From positions 930,001 to 994,000 of the forward strand of contig NC_009767.1 of the NCBI RefSeq assembly GCF_000017805.1: a stretch of DNA of 64,000 bases, in the 5' to 3' direction. Below, in pieces: positions 29,306-36,820 of the stretch. Source of the stretch: Roseiflexus castenholzii DSM 13941. GTDB lineage: Bacteria; Chloroflexota; Chloroflexia; Chloroflexales; Roseiflexaceae. Position 1 is the first letter of the stretch, and the number at the start of each line of letters is the position of its first letter. A model generated the notes under the pieces. The model saw nothing but the letters and a program-made list of their open reading frames with translations, was not told the origin of the DNA and made no database searches. Made by a program: the position numbers and the translations under genes.

Positions 29306-30385
29306 TTAATGCAATGGAAACCCCTGATCCCTGACTCCTGATCCCGCCCTCAATACCTCTTCCGCCACCGCAAGCGTTTCGGTAATATCCCCGGCATCGA
29401 TACCATAGTGGGTAACAGCGCGGACCCGCCCGCCTCCCATATCTCCCATCAGGACGCCACGCTCGCGCAGGCGCACGACGAATTCCTCGGCGGATATGCC
29501 ATCGCGCAGGGTAAAGATGACGATGTTGGTCTGCACGCGCTCAGGCTCGATCACAATCTGAGGGAAACCTGCCAGACCCTCCGCAAGCATCCGCGCATTC
29601 GCGTGATCCTCCTCCAGCCGGTCTACCATCGTTTCCAGCGCGACGATGCCTGCTGCGGCAATCACACCTGCCTGGCGCATGCTGCCACCCAGGACCTTGC
29701 GCGCGCGTCGGGCGCGCCGGATGAAGGCTTCATCGCCGCAAACGACTGACCCTACCGGCGCCGCCAGACCTTTCGACAGGCAGAACATGACGCTATCCAC
29801 ATGGCGTGTCAGTTCGGTAACATCTACGCTGAGCGCTATTGCAGCGTTGAACATACGTGCTCCGTCGAGATGCACCAGCAGACCGCGTTCGCGGGCGAAT
29901 GCTGCGACGGATGCCAGGTATTCCGGCGATAGCGCCACGCCGCCACAACTGTTGTGCGTATTTTCCAGGCAGATCAGCCGCGTCTCGGCGCAATGCGGGT
30001 CGTCGAGCCAGCGCACGGCTGCGCGCAGGTGATCAAGCGCGATGGTTCCATCGGGCTGATTGGGGAGGACATGGAATGCCACACCTCCCACTACCGAGGC
30101 TCCTCCTGCCTCATAGTTGTAGATGTGTGATGCGTCACCGACAATCACTTCATCTCCACGCTGGCAGTGTGCCAGCAGTGCGCAGAGATTCCCCATCGTG
30201 CCGCTGGGGACGAACATCGCTGCCGCTTTGCCGACGCGCTGCGCCGCGAATTCTTCCAGTCGGTTGATCGTCGGGTCTTCGCCATACACGTCATCACCCA
30301 CTTCGGCGCGCGCCATTGCCGTGCGCATCGCCGGGGTGGGCAATGTTACCGTGTCGCTCCGAAGATCGATTGGTTTGGAGGGCAT
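29306..30385 (-). CDS. ltaE: Low-specificity L-threonine aldolase
   Basis: A 359-residue PLP enzyme that splits L-threonine (and allo-threonine) into glycine and acetaldehyde. IDLRSDTVTLPTPAMR near the N-terminus, VPSGTMGNLCALLAH near residue 59, ENTHN at 141-145 and HLDGARMFNAA at 172-182 are family blocks, and SKGLAAPVGS places the PLP Lys at 205. The last ten or so residues are variable. ATG 30385 precedes MPSKPIDLRSD. The gene is divergent from folD, with the palindrome array between them. Confidence 0.93.
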   Translation of the reverse strand: MPSKPIDLRSDTVTLPTPAMRTAMARAEVGDDVYGEDPTINRLEEFAAQRVGKAAAMFVPSGTMGNLCALLAHCQRGDEVIVGDASHIYNYEAGGASVVGGVAFHVLPNQPDGTIALDHLRAAVRWLDDPHCAETRLICLENTHNSCGGVALSPEYLASVAAFARERGLLVHLDGARMFNAAIALSVDVTELTRHVDSVMFCLSKGLAAPVGSVVCGDEAFIRRARRARKVLGGSMRQAGVIAAAGIVALETMVDRLEEDHANARMLAEGLAGFPQIVIEPERVQTNIVIFTLRDGISAEEFVVRLRERGVLMGDMGGGRVRAVTHYGIDAGDITETLAVAEEVLRAGSGVRDQGFPLH

Positions 30386-30477
30386 GGTTGTGGTTTCCTT
30401 CTTTCTTCATCCTGTGATGCCTATATCCTTTTCACGCCTCACGCCTCACGCCTGGCGCCTCTCACATCTCCACAAAT

Positions 30478-31186
30478 GCGAGATAAATCTCGCGCTACGC
30501 CATGGTCGGGCGCCTGTTGCCTCGTTGCGAGATAAATCTCGCGCGACGCCATGGTCGGGCGCCTGTTGCCTCGTTGCGAGATAAATCTCGCGCGACGCCG
30601 TTGTCGGGCGCCTCGCGTCTCACGCCTGGTGCCTCGTTGCGAGATAAATCTCGCGCGACGCCATGGTCGGGCGCCTCGCGTCTCACGCCTGGCGCCTCGT
30701 TGCGAGATAAATCTCGCGCTACGCCATGGTCGGGCGCCTCACGCCTCTTGCCTGGCGCCTCGCGCCTCACGCCTCGCGCCTCGTTGCGAGATAAATCTCG
30801 CGCGACGCCATGGTCGGGCGCCTCGCGTCTCACGCCTGGCGCCTCGTTGCGAGATAAATCTCGCGCTACGCCATGGTCGGGCGCCTGTTGCCTCGTTGCG
30901 AGATAAATCTCGCGCGACGCCGTTGTCGGGCGTCTCACGCCTGGCGCCTCGTTGCGAGATAAATCTCGCGCGACGCCATGGTCGGGCGCCTCGCGTCTCA
31001 CGCCTGTTGCCTCGTTGCGAGATAAATCTCGCGCTACGCCATGGTCGGGCGCCTGTTGCCTCGTTGCGAGATAAATCTCGCGCGACGCCGTTGTCGGGCG
31101 TCTCACGCCTGGCGCCTCGTTGCGAGATAAATCTCGCGCGACGCCATGGTCGGGCGCCTGGCGCCTCGTTGCGAGATAAATCTCGC
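30478..31186 (+). repeat. Array of 13 GCGAGATAAATCTCGC palindromes with heptad spacers
   Basis: The 16-bp palindrome starts at 30478, 30527, 30576, 30639, 30702, 30786, 30849, 30898, 30954, 31017, 31066, 31122 and 31171. The 12 intervals (49, 49, 63, 63, 84, 63, 49, 56, 63, 49, 56, 49) are all exact multiples of 7. Each palindrome is followed by GCTACGCCATGGTCGGG or a close variant, then by 7-bp units of the type CGCCTCG, CGTCTCA or CGCCTGG in varying number. The array fills the gap between threonine aldolase and the folD promoter and belongs to the same family as the array at 52.6-54.2 kb. Confidence 0.95.
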
Positions 31187-31233
31187 GCGACGCCATGGTC
31201 GGGCGCCTTGCCCCTCACGCCTCACGCCTGGCA

Positions 31234-31239
31234 TATAAT
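31234..31239 (+). promoter_or_regulatory. -10 box before folD
   Basis: TATAAT 38 nt before the folD start, directly after the palindrome array. A TTGCCC at 31208-31213 is 20 nt upstream, too far to be a convincing -35. Confidence 0.5.
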
Positions 31240-31277
31240 ACGCTCTGATCGAAGCACGTGAGCGGGGAGACAGATCG

Positions 31278-32144
31278 ATGACCGCTATGATACTCGATGG
31301 GCGCGCGCTGGCAAAAACGTTGCGCGAAGAGCTGCGCGCCGATATTCAGGCGTTTGTGCAGACAACCGGCGTCACACCGTCGCTTGCCGTTGTCAAGATA
31401 GCAGGCGATCCCGCATCCGAACGTTACACGCGCACAATCCGCAAAGGGTGCGAGGATATTGGCATTGTCTTCTACGATCACACCCTGCCGCCTGATACCA
31501 CGCAGGCGGCTCTCGAAGAAACGCTGCATGCCCTCAGTTTCGACCGCGCCGTCAACGGTATTCTGCTGCATCTGCCGTTGCCGCCCGGGTTCGATAGCAA
31601 TCGTGCGATCGCGCAGATCGATCCACACAAGGATGTCGATGGTGTGCATCCGTACAATGCCGGTCTACTTGCGATGGGACAACCGACAATGGTTCCTAAT
31701 ACTCCGGCTGGCGGCATGGAACTGCTGCTACGCAATCATATTCTGATCAAGGGACAGCGCGCAACTGTCGTTGGGCGCAGCGTCGTCGTCGGTAAGCCAA
31801 TGGCGCTGCTGCTGCTCCAGGAGCATGCAACCGTTACTATTGCTCATTCGCGCACGAAAGACCTGGCATCCGTTGTGCGTGAAGCCGACATTGTTGTGGC
31901 AGCGACCGGTAAGCCGGGGTTGATTACTGCCGATATGGTCCGCCCCGGTGCTGTGGTTGTCGATTTCGGCGTCAACGTCCTCGGCGATGGAAAGGTTGTC
32001 GGCGATGTGGACTTTGCCGGCGTCGCCGAGATCGCTTCCGCCATCACACCGGTTCCCGGCGGTACAGGACCGGTGACCAACATCATGCTGCTGCGAAACG
32101 TTCTGCGCGCGGCGCGGTTGCAGGGGGTAGGGAGGGGGGAGTAG
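31278..32144 (+). CDS. folD: FolD-family methylenetetrahydrofolate dehydrogenase/cyclohydrolase, variant active site
   Basis: A 288-residue FolD-family protein (5,10-methylene-THF to 5,10-methenyl-THF to 10-formyl-THF). The fold is clear: IDPHKDVDGVHPYNAG, GRSVVVGKPMALLLL in the NADP domain, VVDFGVNVL, and ITPVPGGTGPVTN. Two usual catalytic residues are absent. By the Tyr-x3-Lys rule the Lys after Tyr50 should be at 54, where Ile stands. The Gln of the ILVQLPLP block is His98 here (ILLHLPLP). Asp121 of the DVDG motif is kept. In other FolD enzymes loss of the Lys mainly removes cyclohydrolase activity. The 3' end runs into a G-rich tract. Confidence 0.9.
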   Translation: MTAMILDGRALAKTLREELRADIQAFVQTTGVTPSLAVVKIAGDPASERYTRTIRKGCEDIGIVFYDHTLPPDTTQAALEETLHALSFDRAVNGILLHLPLPPGFDSNRAIAQIDPHKDVDGVHPYNAGLLAMGQPTMVPNTPAGGMELLLRNHILIKGQRATVVGRSVVVGKPMALLLLQEHATVTIAHSRTKDLASVVREADIVVAATGKPGLITADMVRPGAVVVDFGVNVLGDGKVVGDVDFAGVAEIASAITPVPGGTGPVTNIMLLRNVLRAARLQGVGRGE

Positions 32145-32187
32145 GGAGGGGGGAGTAGGGAGTAGGGAGCAGGCAGTGGGCAGTGGG
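32122..32187 (+). repeat. G-rich tract over the folD 3' end
   Basis: Repeats of GGGAGTA and runs of three to six G (GGGTAGGGAGGGGGGAGTAG and similar) cover the last codons of folD and the next 40 nt. At least six G-tracts lie within 66 nt, enough to fold as a G-quadruplex on the plus strand. Confidence 0.6.
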
Positions 32188-32440
32188 GATTCACCTTCGC
32201 ACCTTCCACCTTCGCACCTGCTCCGCCCCTCGCACCGCTGCTATCCACCAAGGTCACGAACAGCACGAAGGGGCAATGCCACCTTCAACCTTCAACCTTC
32301 GCACGTTCAACCTTCGCACCTTTCACCTGCCACCATCCCACGGACGCCGTGCACTCTACAGGGGTGCGCCAGCGGCGCGCCCCTACCGGTCACCGTCCCA
32401 CGCGCAACGTGCAACATTGAACGACTACCTTCAACAACCT

Positions 32441-32556
32441 TTCCCTTTGCACTCTCTTGCCTCTCGTCTCTTACCTCGCACCCAGGAATATTCCTCGTTG
32501 GGCATGGTCTCTTCTTCCCTTTGCACTCTCTTGCCTCTCGTCTCTTACCTCGCACC
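32441..32556 (+). repeat. Exact 42-bp direct repeat upstream of tRNA-Gln
   Basis: The 42-bp pyrimidine-rich sequence beginning TTCCCTTTGCACTCTCTTGC occurs at 32441-32482 and 32515-32556, 74 bp apart. The surrounding 32188-32601 stretch holds only pyrimidine-rich short repeats (CCTTCGCACC, CCTTCAACC types) and no gene. Confidence 0.85.
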
Positions 32557-32581
32557 TGTCAGGAATCCGCATCGCGTATGC

Positions 32582-32587
32582 TATAAT
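32582..32587 (+). promoter_or_regulatory. -10 box before tRNA-Gln
   Basis: TATAAT 14 nt before the mature tRNA 5' end. No convincing -35 at 16-18 nt. Confidence 0.45.
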
Positions 32588-32601
32588 GTATATGGTGACG
32601 A

Positions 32602-32675
32602 TGCCGGGTTGTGTAATGGCAGCACAGCGGACTTTGGATCCGTTTGTCCAGGTTCGAATCCTGGCCCGGCAGCCA
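32602..32675 (+). tRNA. tRNA-Gln (anticodon TTG)
   Basis: A full cloverleaf folds: acceptor TGCCGGG/CCCGGCA, D arm containing TAATGGCAGC, anticodon stem GCGGA/TCCGT with loop CTTTGGA (anticodon TTG, reading CAA and by wobble CAG), and T arm CCAGG-TTCGAAT-CCTGG. The discriminator is G and the CCA end is encoded (32673-32675). It stands alone, 45 nt before the GlmU-like gene, and may share that transcript. Confidence 0.96.
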
Positions 32676-32720
32676 GAGCGGTGTGGACGAGCGCAGGGGA
32701 TCACGGGGCAGGTCGCTCTG

Positions 32721-33785
32721 ATGATCCCCTTCTTCACGACAGTGCGATTGGGAGTTGTTGTTCTTGCCGCCGGTGAAGGCACTCGTATGCGGTCGGCGCT
32801 GCCGAAGGTATTGCATCCGCTCTGCGGGCGGCCGCTGATCGGTCATATTCTCGCGGCGGTGGATGCGTTGCAACCGGCAATCGGCACGATTGTGCTCGCT
32901 TCTGATGCGCTCGACACAGTCCGCGCGCGTTTTGGCGACACGTATCGATACGTGGTCCAATCTGAACGTCTTGGCACCGGGCATGCAACCCTTCAGGCGC
33001 GTTCGATCATGGTTAATCAGTGCGACGATGCGCTGGTGCTGGTTGGTGATGCGCCACTGATCCGCAGCGCCACGCTACAACGCCTCGTGGCGTTGCGCCG
33101 CGAACAGAATGCTCTGGTAGCACTGCTCAGCTTTACGGCAGACCCGCCAACCGGCTATGGTCGGGTCATCCGTGATGCAGAGGGGAATGTGACCGCGATT
33201 GTTGAAGAGCGTGACGCAACCGATACCCAACGCGCCGTGACTGAGGTCAACAGTGGCATCCTGTGCTTCGATGCCGCCTGGATGTGGCCCGCGCTCGACC
33301 GTATCCAGCGCAGTCCTGTCAAAGGCGAATACTACCTGACGGATCTGGTTGCGCTGGCGATTGCCGATCACGGCATCGGCGCAGTGCAGGCGCTCCGCGC
33401 TGACGATCCGTCAGAGACGCTTGGCGTCAATGATCGGGTGCAACTGGCGCAGGCAGAGCACGTTTTGCGTCTGCGCCTGCTCGATGCGCTCATGCGCAGC
33501 GGGGTGACGGTTGTTGACCCTGCCGCAACCTATGTGGATGTCGATGTCGTTGTCGGGCAGGATACGACCCTGTTGCCGGGAACGATGTTGCGTGGCGCGA
33601 CCCGCGTGGGCGCCCGCTGCACCATTGGTCCGCACACATCACTGATTGATACGATTGTTGCTGATGACGCGCATGTGCGCTACACGCTCGCCGAAGGGGT
33701 CGTGATACCGGCGCATGCCGTCATCGGTCCGTTTGCCCATCTGCGCGGCGCGCAGCATGCAGTTGACGAAGTCTATCAGGCGTAA
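32721..33785 (+). CDS. GlmU-like sugar-phosphate nucleotidylyltransferase, short form
   Basis: A 354-residue protein. The N-terminal 230 residues match the GlmU uridylyltransferase: LAAGEGTRMRSALPKVLHPL with the nucleotide loop, LGTGHATLQA, LVGDAPLI, GYGRVIRDAEGNVTAIVEERDA, and EVNSGILCFD. A left-handed beta-helix follows (DVVVGQDTTLLPGTML and similar hexapeptides) but stops about 100 residues short of the 450 usual for bifunctional GlmU, so the acetyltransferase active site is missing. It probably makes a UDP- or dTDP-sugar only. ATG 32721 is chosen; a longer reading would run through the tRNA. It heads a run with prs and corC. Confidence 0.85.
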   Translation: MIPFFTTVRLGVVVLAAGEGTRMRSALPKVLHPLCGRPLIGHILAAVDALQPAIGTIVLASDALDTVRARFGDTYRYVVQSERLGTGHATLQARSIMVNQCDDALVLVGDAPLIRSATLQRLVALRREQNALVALLSFTADPPTGYGRVIRDAEGNVTAIVEERDATDTQRAVTEVNSGILCFDAAWMWPALDRIQRSPVKGEYYLTDLVALAIADHGIGAVQALRADDPSETLGVNDRVQLAQAEHVLRLRLLDALMRSGVTVVDPAATYVDVDVVVGQDTTLLPGTMLRGATRVGARCTIGPHTSLIDTIVADDAHVRYTLAEGVVIPAHAVIGPFAHLRGAQHAVDEVYQA

Positions 33786-33790
33786 CTTCT

Positions 33791-34729
33791 ATGGAAGGTC
33801 GTCTTCAAATCTTTAGCGGCAATGCCAACCGGTCCCTGGCGCAGGAGATTGCGTCGCATCTGAACATCAACCTTGGTCGCGCCATGGTCGGCACATTCAA
33901 AAACGGCGAAACGCGGGTCAAGGTCGAGGAAAATGTGCGCGGTTCCGATGTATTCGTGGTTCAACCGACGTGTACGCCGGTCAATCATAACCTGATGGAA
34001 TTGTTGCTCTTGATTGACGCCTTACGGCGCGCATCGGCGGCGCGGGTCACGGCAGTCATTCCCTACTATGGGTATGCCAAGCAGGAGAAGAAAACCACCG
34101 GTCGCGAACCAATCTCGGCAAAACTGGTCGCCAACCTGATCCGCACCGCCGGCGCCGATCGGGTGTTGACGATGGACCTGCACGCCCCTGCAATCGAGGG
34201 ATTCTTCGATATCCCGGTCGATCATTTGCAGGCGGGTCCCATTCTTGCCGAACATGTTCGTGAGATGAACCTGCCGCGTCTGGTGGTCGTTTCGCCCGAT
34301 GCTGGCGGCGTAGGGCGCGCCAATAGTTTCCGCGAGCGCATCGGCGCTGGTCTGGCGATCATTGCCAAGCAGCGCCCACAACCCGATGTTGCCGAGATGC
34401 TCGATATGGTCGGCGACGTTGAAGGGAAGACCGCCGTGATTGTCGATGACATGATCTCGACCGGCGGCACGCTGGCGGAAGCAGCGCGCGTCCTGCGCGA
34501 ACGCGGCGCTTTGGCGGTGTATGCCTGCGCGACCCACGGCATCTTCGCCGGCGATGCAACCGAGATTATTGCGCAATCGGCGTTGGTCGAAACGATCGTC
34601 ACCAATACCATCCCGCTCCCCGAGGGTTGCCGCAAAGCGCGTATCCGCGCTATTAGCATTGCGCCGCTGTTTGCGGAAGCTATTATGCGCATTCACAAAG
34701 ACCTTTCATTGAGCGCGCTCTTTTCGTGA
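33791..34729 (+). CDS. prs: Ribose-phosphate pyrophosphokinase (PRPP synthase)
   Basis: A 312-residue enzyme making PRPP from ribose 5-phosphate and ATP for nucleotide, His and Trp synthesis. Family blocks are FSGNANRSLAQEIA at the N-terminus, FKNGETRVKVEENVRG, PYYGYAKQEKKTTGREPIS with the ATP-site basic residues, MDLHAPAIEGFFDIPVDHL, and the PRPP loop VIVDDMISTGGTL. Length is normal. It starts 5 nt after the GlmU-like gene, an association also seen in other bacteria (glmU-prs). Confidence 0.96.
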   Translation: MEGRLQIFSGNANRSLAQEIASHLNINLGRAMVGTFKNGETRVKVEENVRGSDVFVVQPTCTPVNHNLMELLLLIDALRRASAARVTAVIPYYGYAKQEKKTTGREPISAKLVANLIRTAGADRVLTMDLHAPAIEGFFDIPVDHLQAGPILAEHVREMNLPRLVVVSPDAGGVGRANSFRERIGAGLAIIAKQRPQPDVAEMLDMVGDVEGKTAVIVDDMISTGGTLAEAARVLRERGALAVYACATHGIFAGDATEIIAQSALVETIVTNTIPLPEGCRKARIRAISIAPLFAEAIMRIHKDLSLSALFS

Positions 34730-34762
34730 ACGTCCTGCGACCGCGCGGGTGAGGATAGCACG

Positions 34763-36070
34763 TTGGACGTTGAAATCGGCCTGGTTCTGGCAGGCATTCT
34801 TCTCTGTCTCTTCGTTCTGGCATTCACATCGGCAATCGATGCAGCAATGACGGCGATCAGTCGCCATCGTCTGGGGTTGCTGCACGAGACCGACGCGCGG
34901 CGTGCGCAGGTGATTGACCGCCTGCTCGCCGAGCCATATCGCTTCAAAGCAACGGTTCTGCTGCTCAATAGCACGGCGACCATAACGGCAACAGCACTGA
35001 CCTTGCGCCTGTGCGACGATCAGATGTGGCAATGGCGCCTTGCTGCGCTTACCGGGTTGTTGCTCGGCATTCTCATCTTCGCCGAAGCATTGCCAAAAGC
35101 GCTGGCAATCGGTAACCCTGCGGCAACTGCACGCGCGCTCGCCAGTCCAATGGCGCTGATTGCGCGCCTTCTGGCGCCGTTCATCTGGGTGATCGGATTG
35201 CTCACCCGCCCGTTCCTTCGTGTCGCCAGCGGGCAGACCACCTCGTCGATGCCGCTGGTGACTGAAGAGGAACTCCGCATGCTGGTGAATGTCGGCGAAG
35301 AGGAAGGGTTGATCGAACCAGAAGAACGGGAGATGATCGAAGGAATCTTTTCCTTCGGTGATACAACGGTGCGTGAGGTGATGATTCCGCGCGTGGATAT
35401 TGTGGCACTTGAGGAAACTGCCTCTATCGATGAGGCGCTCAACATCATCATTACGACCGGTCACTCACGTATTCCGGTGTACCGCGAGACGATCGACCAC
35501 ATTGTGGGCATTCTCTATGCGAAGGATTTGTTGCTCTGGTTGCGTTCCGGGCAACGTGATGCATCGATTGGCGCGCTGCTCCGCACTGCGCACTTCGTGC
35601 CCGACACGATGAAAGTGGATGCCCTTCTGAAAGACCTTCAGGCGCGCAAAATCCATCTGGCGATCGTTGTCGATGAGTATGGCGGCACTGCCGGTCTTAT
35701 CACTATCGAGGATGTGATCGAGGAAATCGTCGGTGAGATTCAAGATGAGTATGATGTGGACGAGCAGCCGATCCGGGTGCTTGCGCCTGGGGATATGGAG
35801 GTGGATGCGCGTGTGCCGATCGATGATATCAACGATCTTACCGGGTTGCGTCTGGCGTCGGAGGAGTCGGATCGGATTGGGGGGATGGTGTTCGAGCGCC
35901 TTGGTCGGGTGCCGAAAGTCGGTGATACGGTGCAGATCGCCGATGGCGTGACCGTTGTGGTCCTCTCGATGGATGGTCTGCGCCTGCGGAAGTTGCGCCT
36001 ACAGTATCGGTTGCCTCAGGAAGATGCAATTTCTGCCACGCCTGGCGAAGATCGAAAGAATCATGAGTGA
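34763..36070 (+). CDS. CNNM/CorC-type hemolysin-family membrane protein
   Basis: A 435-residue protein with the DUF21-CBS-CBS-CorC_HlyC layout: membrane segments in residues 1-160 (including a helix after LRLCDDQMWQ), an EEELRMLVNVGEEEGLIEPEE linker, a CBS pair (REVMIPRVDIVAL, HSRIPVYRETIDHIVGILYAKDLL, and VDEYGGTAGLITIEDVIEEIVGEI), and a C-terminal CorC domain near 350-425. Related proteins are linked to Mg2+/Co2+ transport. The start is TTG 34763 after GTGAGGATAGCACG; no better in-frame start is seen. Its last 8 nt overlap cdd. Confidence 0.88.
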   Translation: MDVEIGLVLAGILLCLFVLAFTSAIDAAMTAISRHRLGLLHETDARRAQVIDRLLAEPYRFKATVLLLNSTATITATALTLRLCDDQMWQWRLAALTGLLLGILIFAEALPKALAIGNPAATARALASPMALIARLLAPFIWVIGLLTRPFLRVASGQTTSSMPLVTEEELRMLVNVGEEEGLIEPEEREMIEGIFSFGDTTVREVMIPRVDIVALEETASIDEALNIIITTGHSRIPVYRETIDHIVGILYAKDLLLWLRSGQRDASIGALLRTAHFVPDTMKVDALLKDLQARKIHLAIVVDEYGGTAGLITIEDVIEEIVGEIQDEYDVDEQPIRVLAPGDMEVDARVPIDDINDLTGLRLASEESDRIGGMVFERLGRVPKVGDTVQIADGVTVVVLSMDGLRLRKLRLQYRLPQEDAISATPGEDRKNHE

Positions 36071-36476
36071 GTTGACGCCGGAACTGACAGAACTCCTTGC
36101 CGCCGCCGCCGCCGCGCGCGAACGCGCCTACTGCCCCTACTCGCGCTTTGCCGTCGGCGCCGCAGTGCGCACTGCATCCGGTATGCTGTTCTCTGGCTGC
36201 AATATCGAGAATGCCGCGTATCCTTCGGCGATCTGCGCCGAACGGGTGGCGTTGTTCGGCGCCTATGCAGCGGGTGAGCGTGCGATCGTCGCGCTGGCAG
36301 TCATTGCCGATACGCCAGAACCGGTCAGTCCGTGTGGTGGATGTCGTCAGGTCATCTTCGAGCTTGCGCCGCGCGCAGTGGTGCTCCTGGCGAATCTTCA
36401 GGGAGCATGGCGCATTGTCTCGGTCGAGGAACTCCTTCCTGCCGGGTTCACTTTTGATCGTCTGAGCGAACCTTAG
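36063..36476 (+). CDS. cdd: Cytidine deaminase
   Basis: A 137-residue homotetrameric-type cytidine deaminase for pyrimidine salvage. Zinc-site motifs are present: CAERVAL with the catalytic Glu, and PCGGCRQ with two Cys ligands. YCPYSRFAVGAA near residue 22 is the family start. ATG 36063 gives the usual length and overlaps the CorC-like gene by 8 nt, so the two are translationally coupled. Longer readings upstream are within the CorC-like gene. Confidence 0.94.
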   Translation: MSELTPELTELLAAAAAARERAYCPYSRFAVGAAVRTASGMLFSGCNIENAAYPSAICAERVALFGAYAAGERAIVALAVIADTPEPVSPCGGCRQVIFELAPRAVVLLANLQGAWRIVSVEELLPAGFTFDRLSEP

Positions 36477-36511
36477 CGTGTTGCTTGTCGGGCACGATGG
36501 AGGACGGCCTT

Positions 36512-36661
36512 ATACCAATGACCGGTGACCATCCGGCATGGTCACCCTGAGCAGCGCGAGGGGTCGTGCGCGACCCGCGCAGATTCCTCGCTGCGTTTAC
36601 CCTGAGCGAAGCGAAGGGCTCGGAATGACACGCATGCGGCATCGTCAATCGTAATCGGTAT
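36512..36661 (-). repeat. MITE-like element, copy 3
   Basis: A 150-bp copy in reverse orientation to the copies at 21.5 and 53 kb. The end at 36512 is intact (ATACCAATGACCGG); the other end is degenerate (GTAATCGGTAT). It sits in the 344-bp convergent gap between cdd and the mannose-1-phosphate guanylyltransferase fusion. The remainder of that gap (36662-36820) holds a 26-28 bp near-repeat of the CCCCTCTTGCCCCAAGCCTC type at 36665 and 36738. Confidence 0.8.
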
Positions 36662-36820
36662 TAACCCCTCTTGCCCCAAGCCTCGTGCCTCAAGCGAAGC
36701 CGACGAAGAGTATTACTGATATTCACCTGATGTTCAACCCCTCTTGCTCCAAGCCTCGTGCCTCGATGCGCTTTTCCACCTTCTAGAGTGCAGACTGCAA
36801 AAGTCGGACACATTTTCTTC

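Noticed and set aside
29126..29341. 71-codon ORF in the 28.9-29.3 kb gap
   Set aside because: No start signal or homology; it overlaps the 3' end of threonine aldolase.
30478..31186. Possible CRISPR array
   Set aside because: The palindromes are regular, but the inter-copy DNA is itself repetitive heptads rather than unique spacers, unit length varies, and no cas genes are present.
30495..31261. Long ORFs with peptide repeats (minus and plus strand)
   Set aside because: They are translations of the palindrome/heptad array; there is no ribosome-binding site, and overlapping frames on both strands are equally open.
32457..32720. N-terminal extension of the GlmU-like protein
   Set aside because: It would be translated through tRNA-Gln; ATG 32721 gives the family N-terminus.
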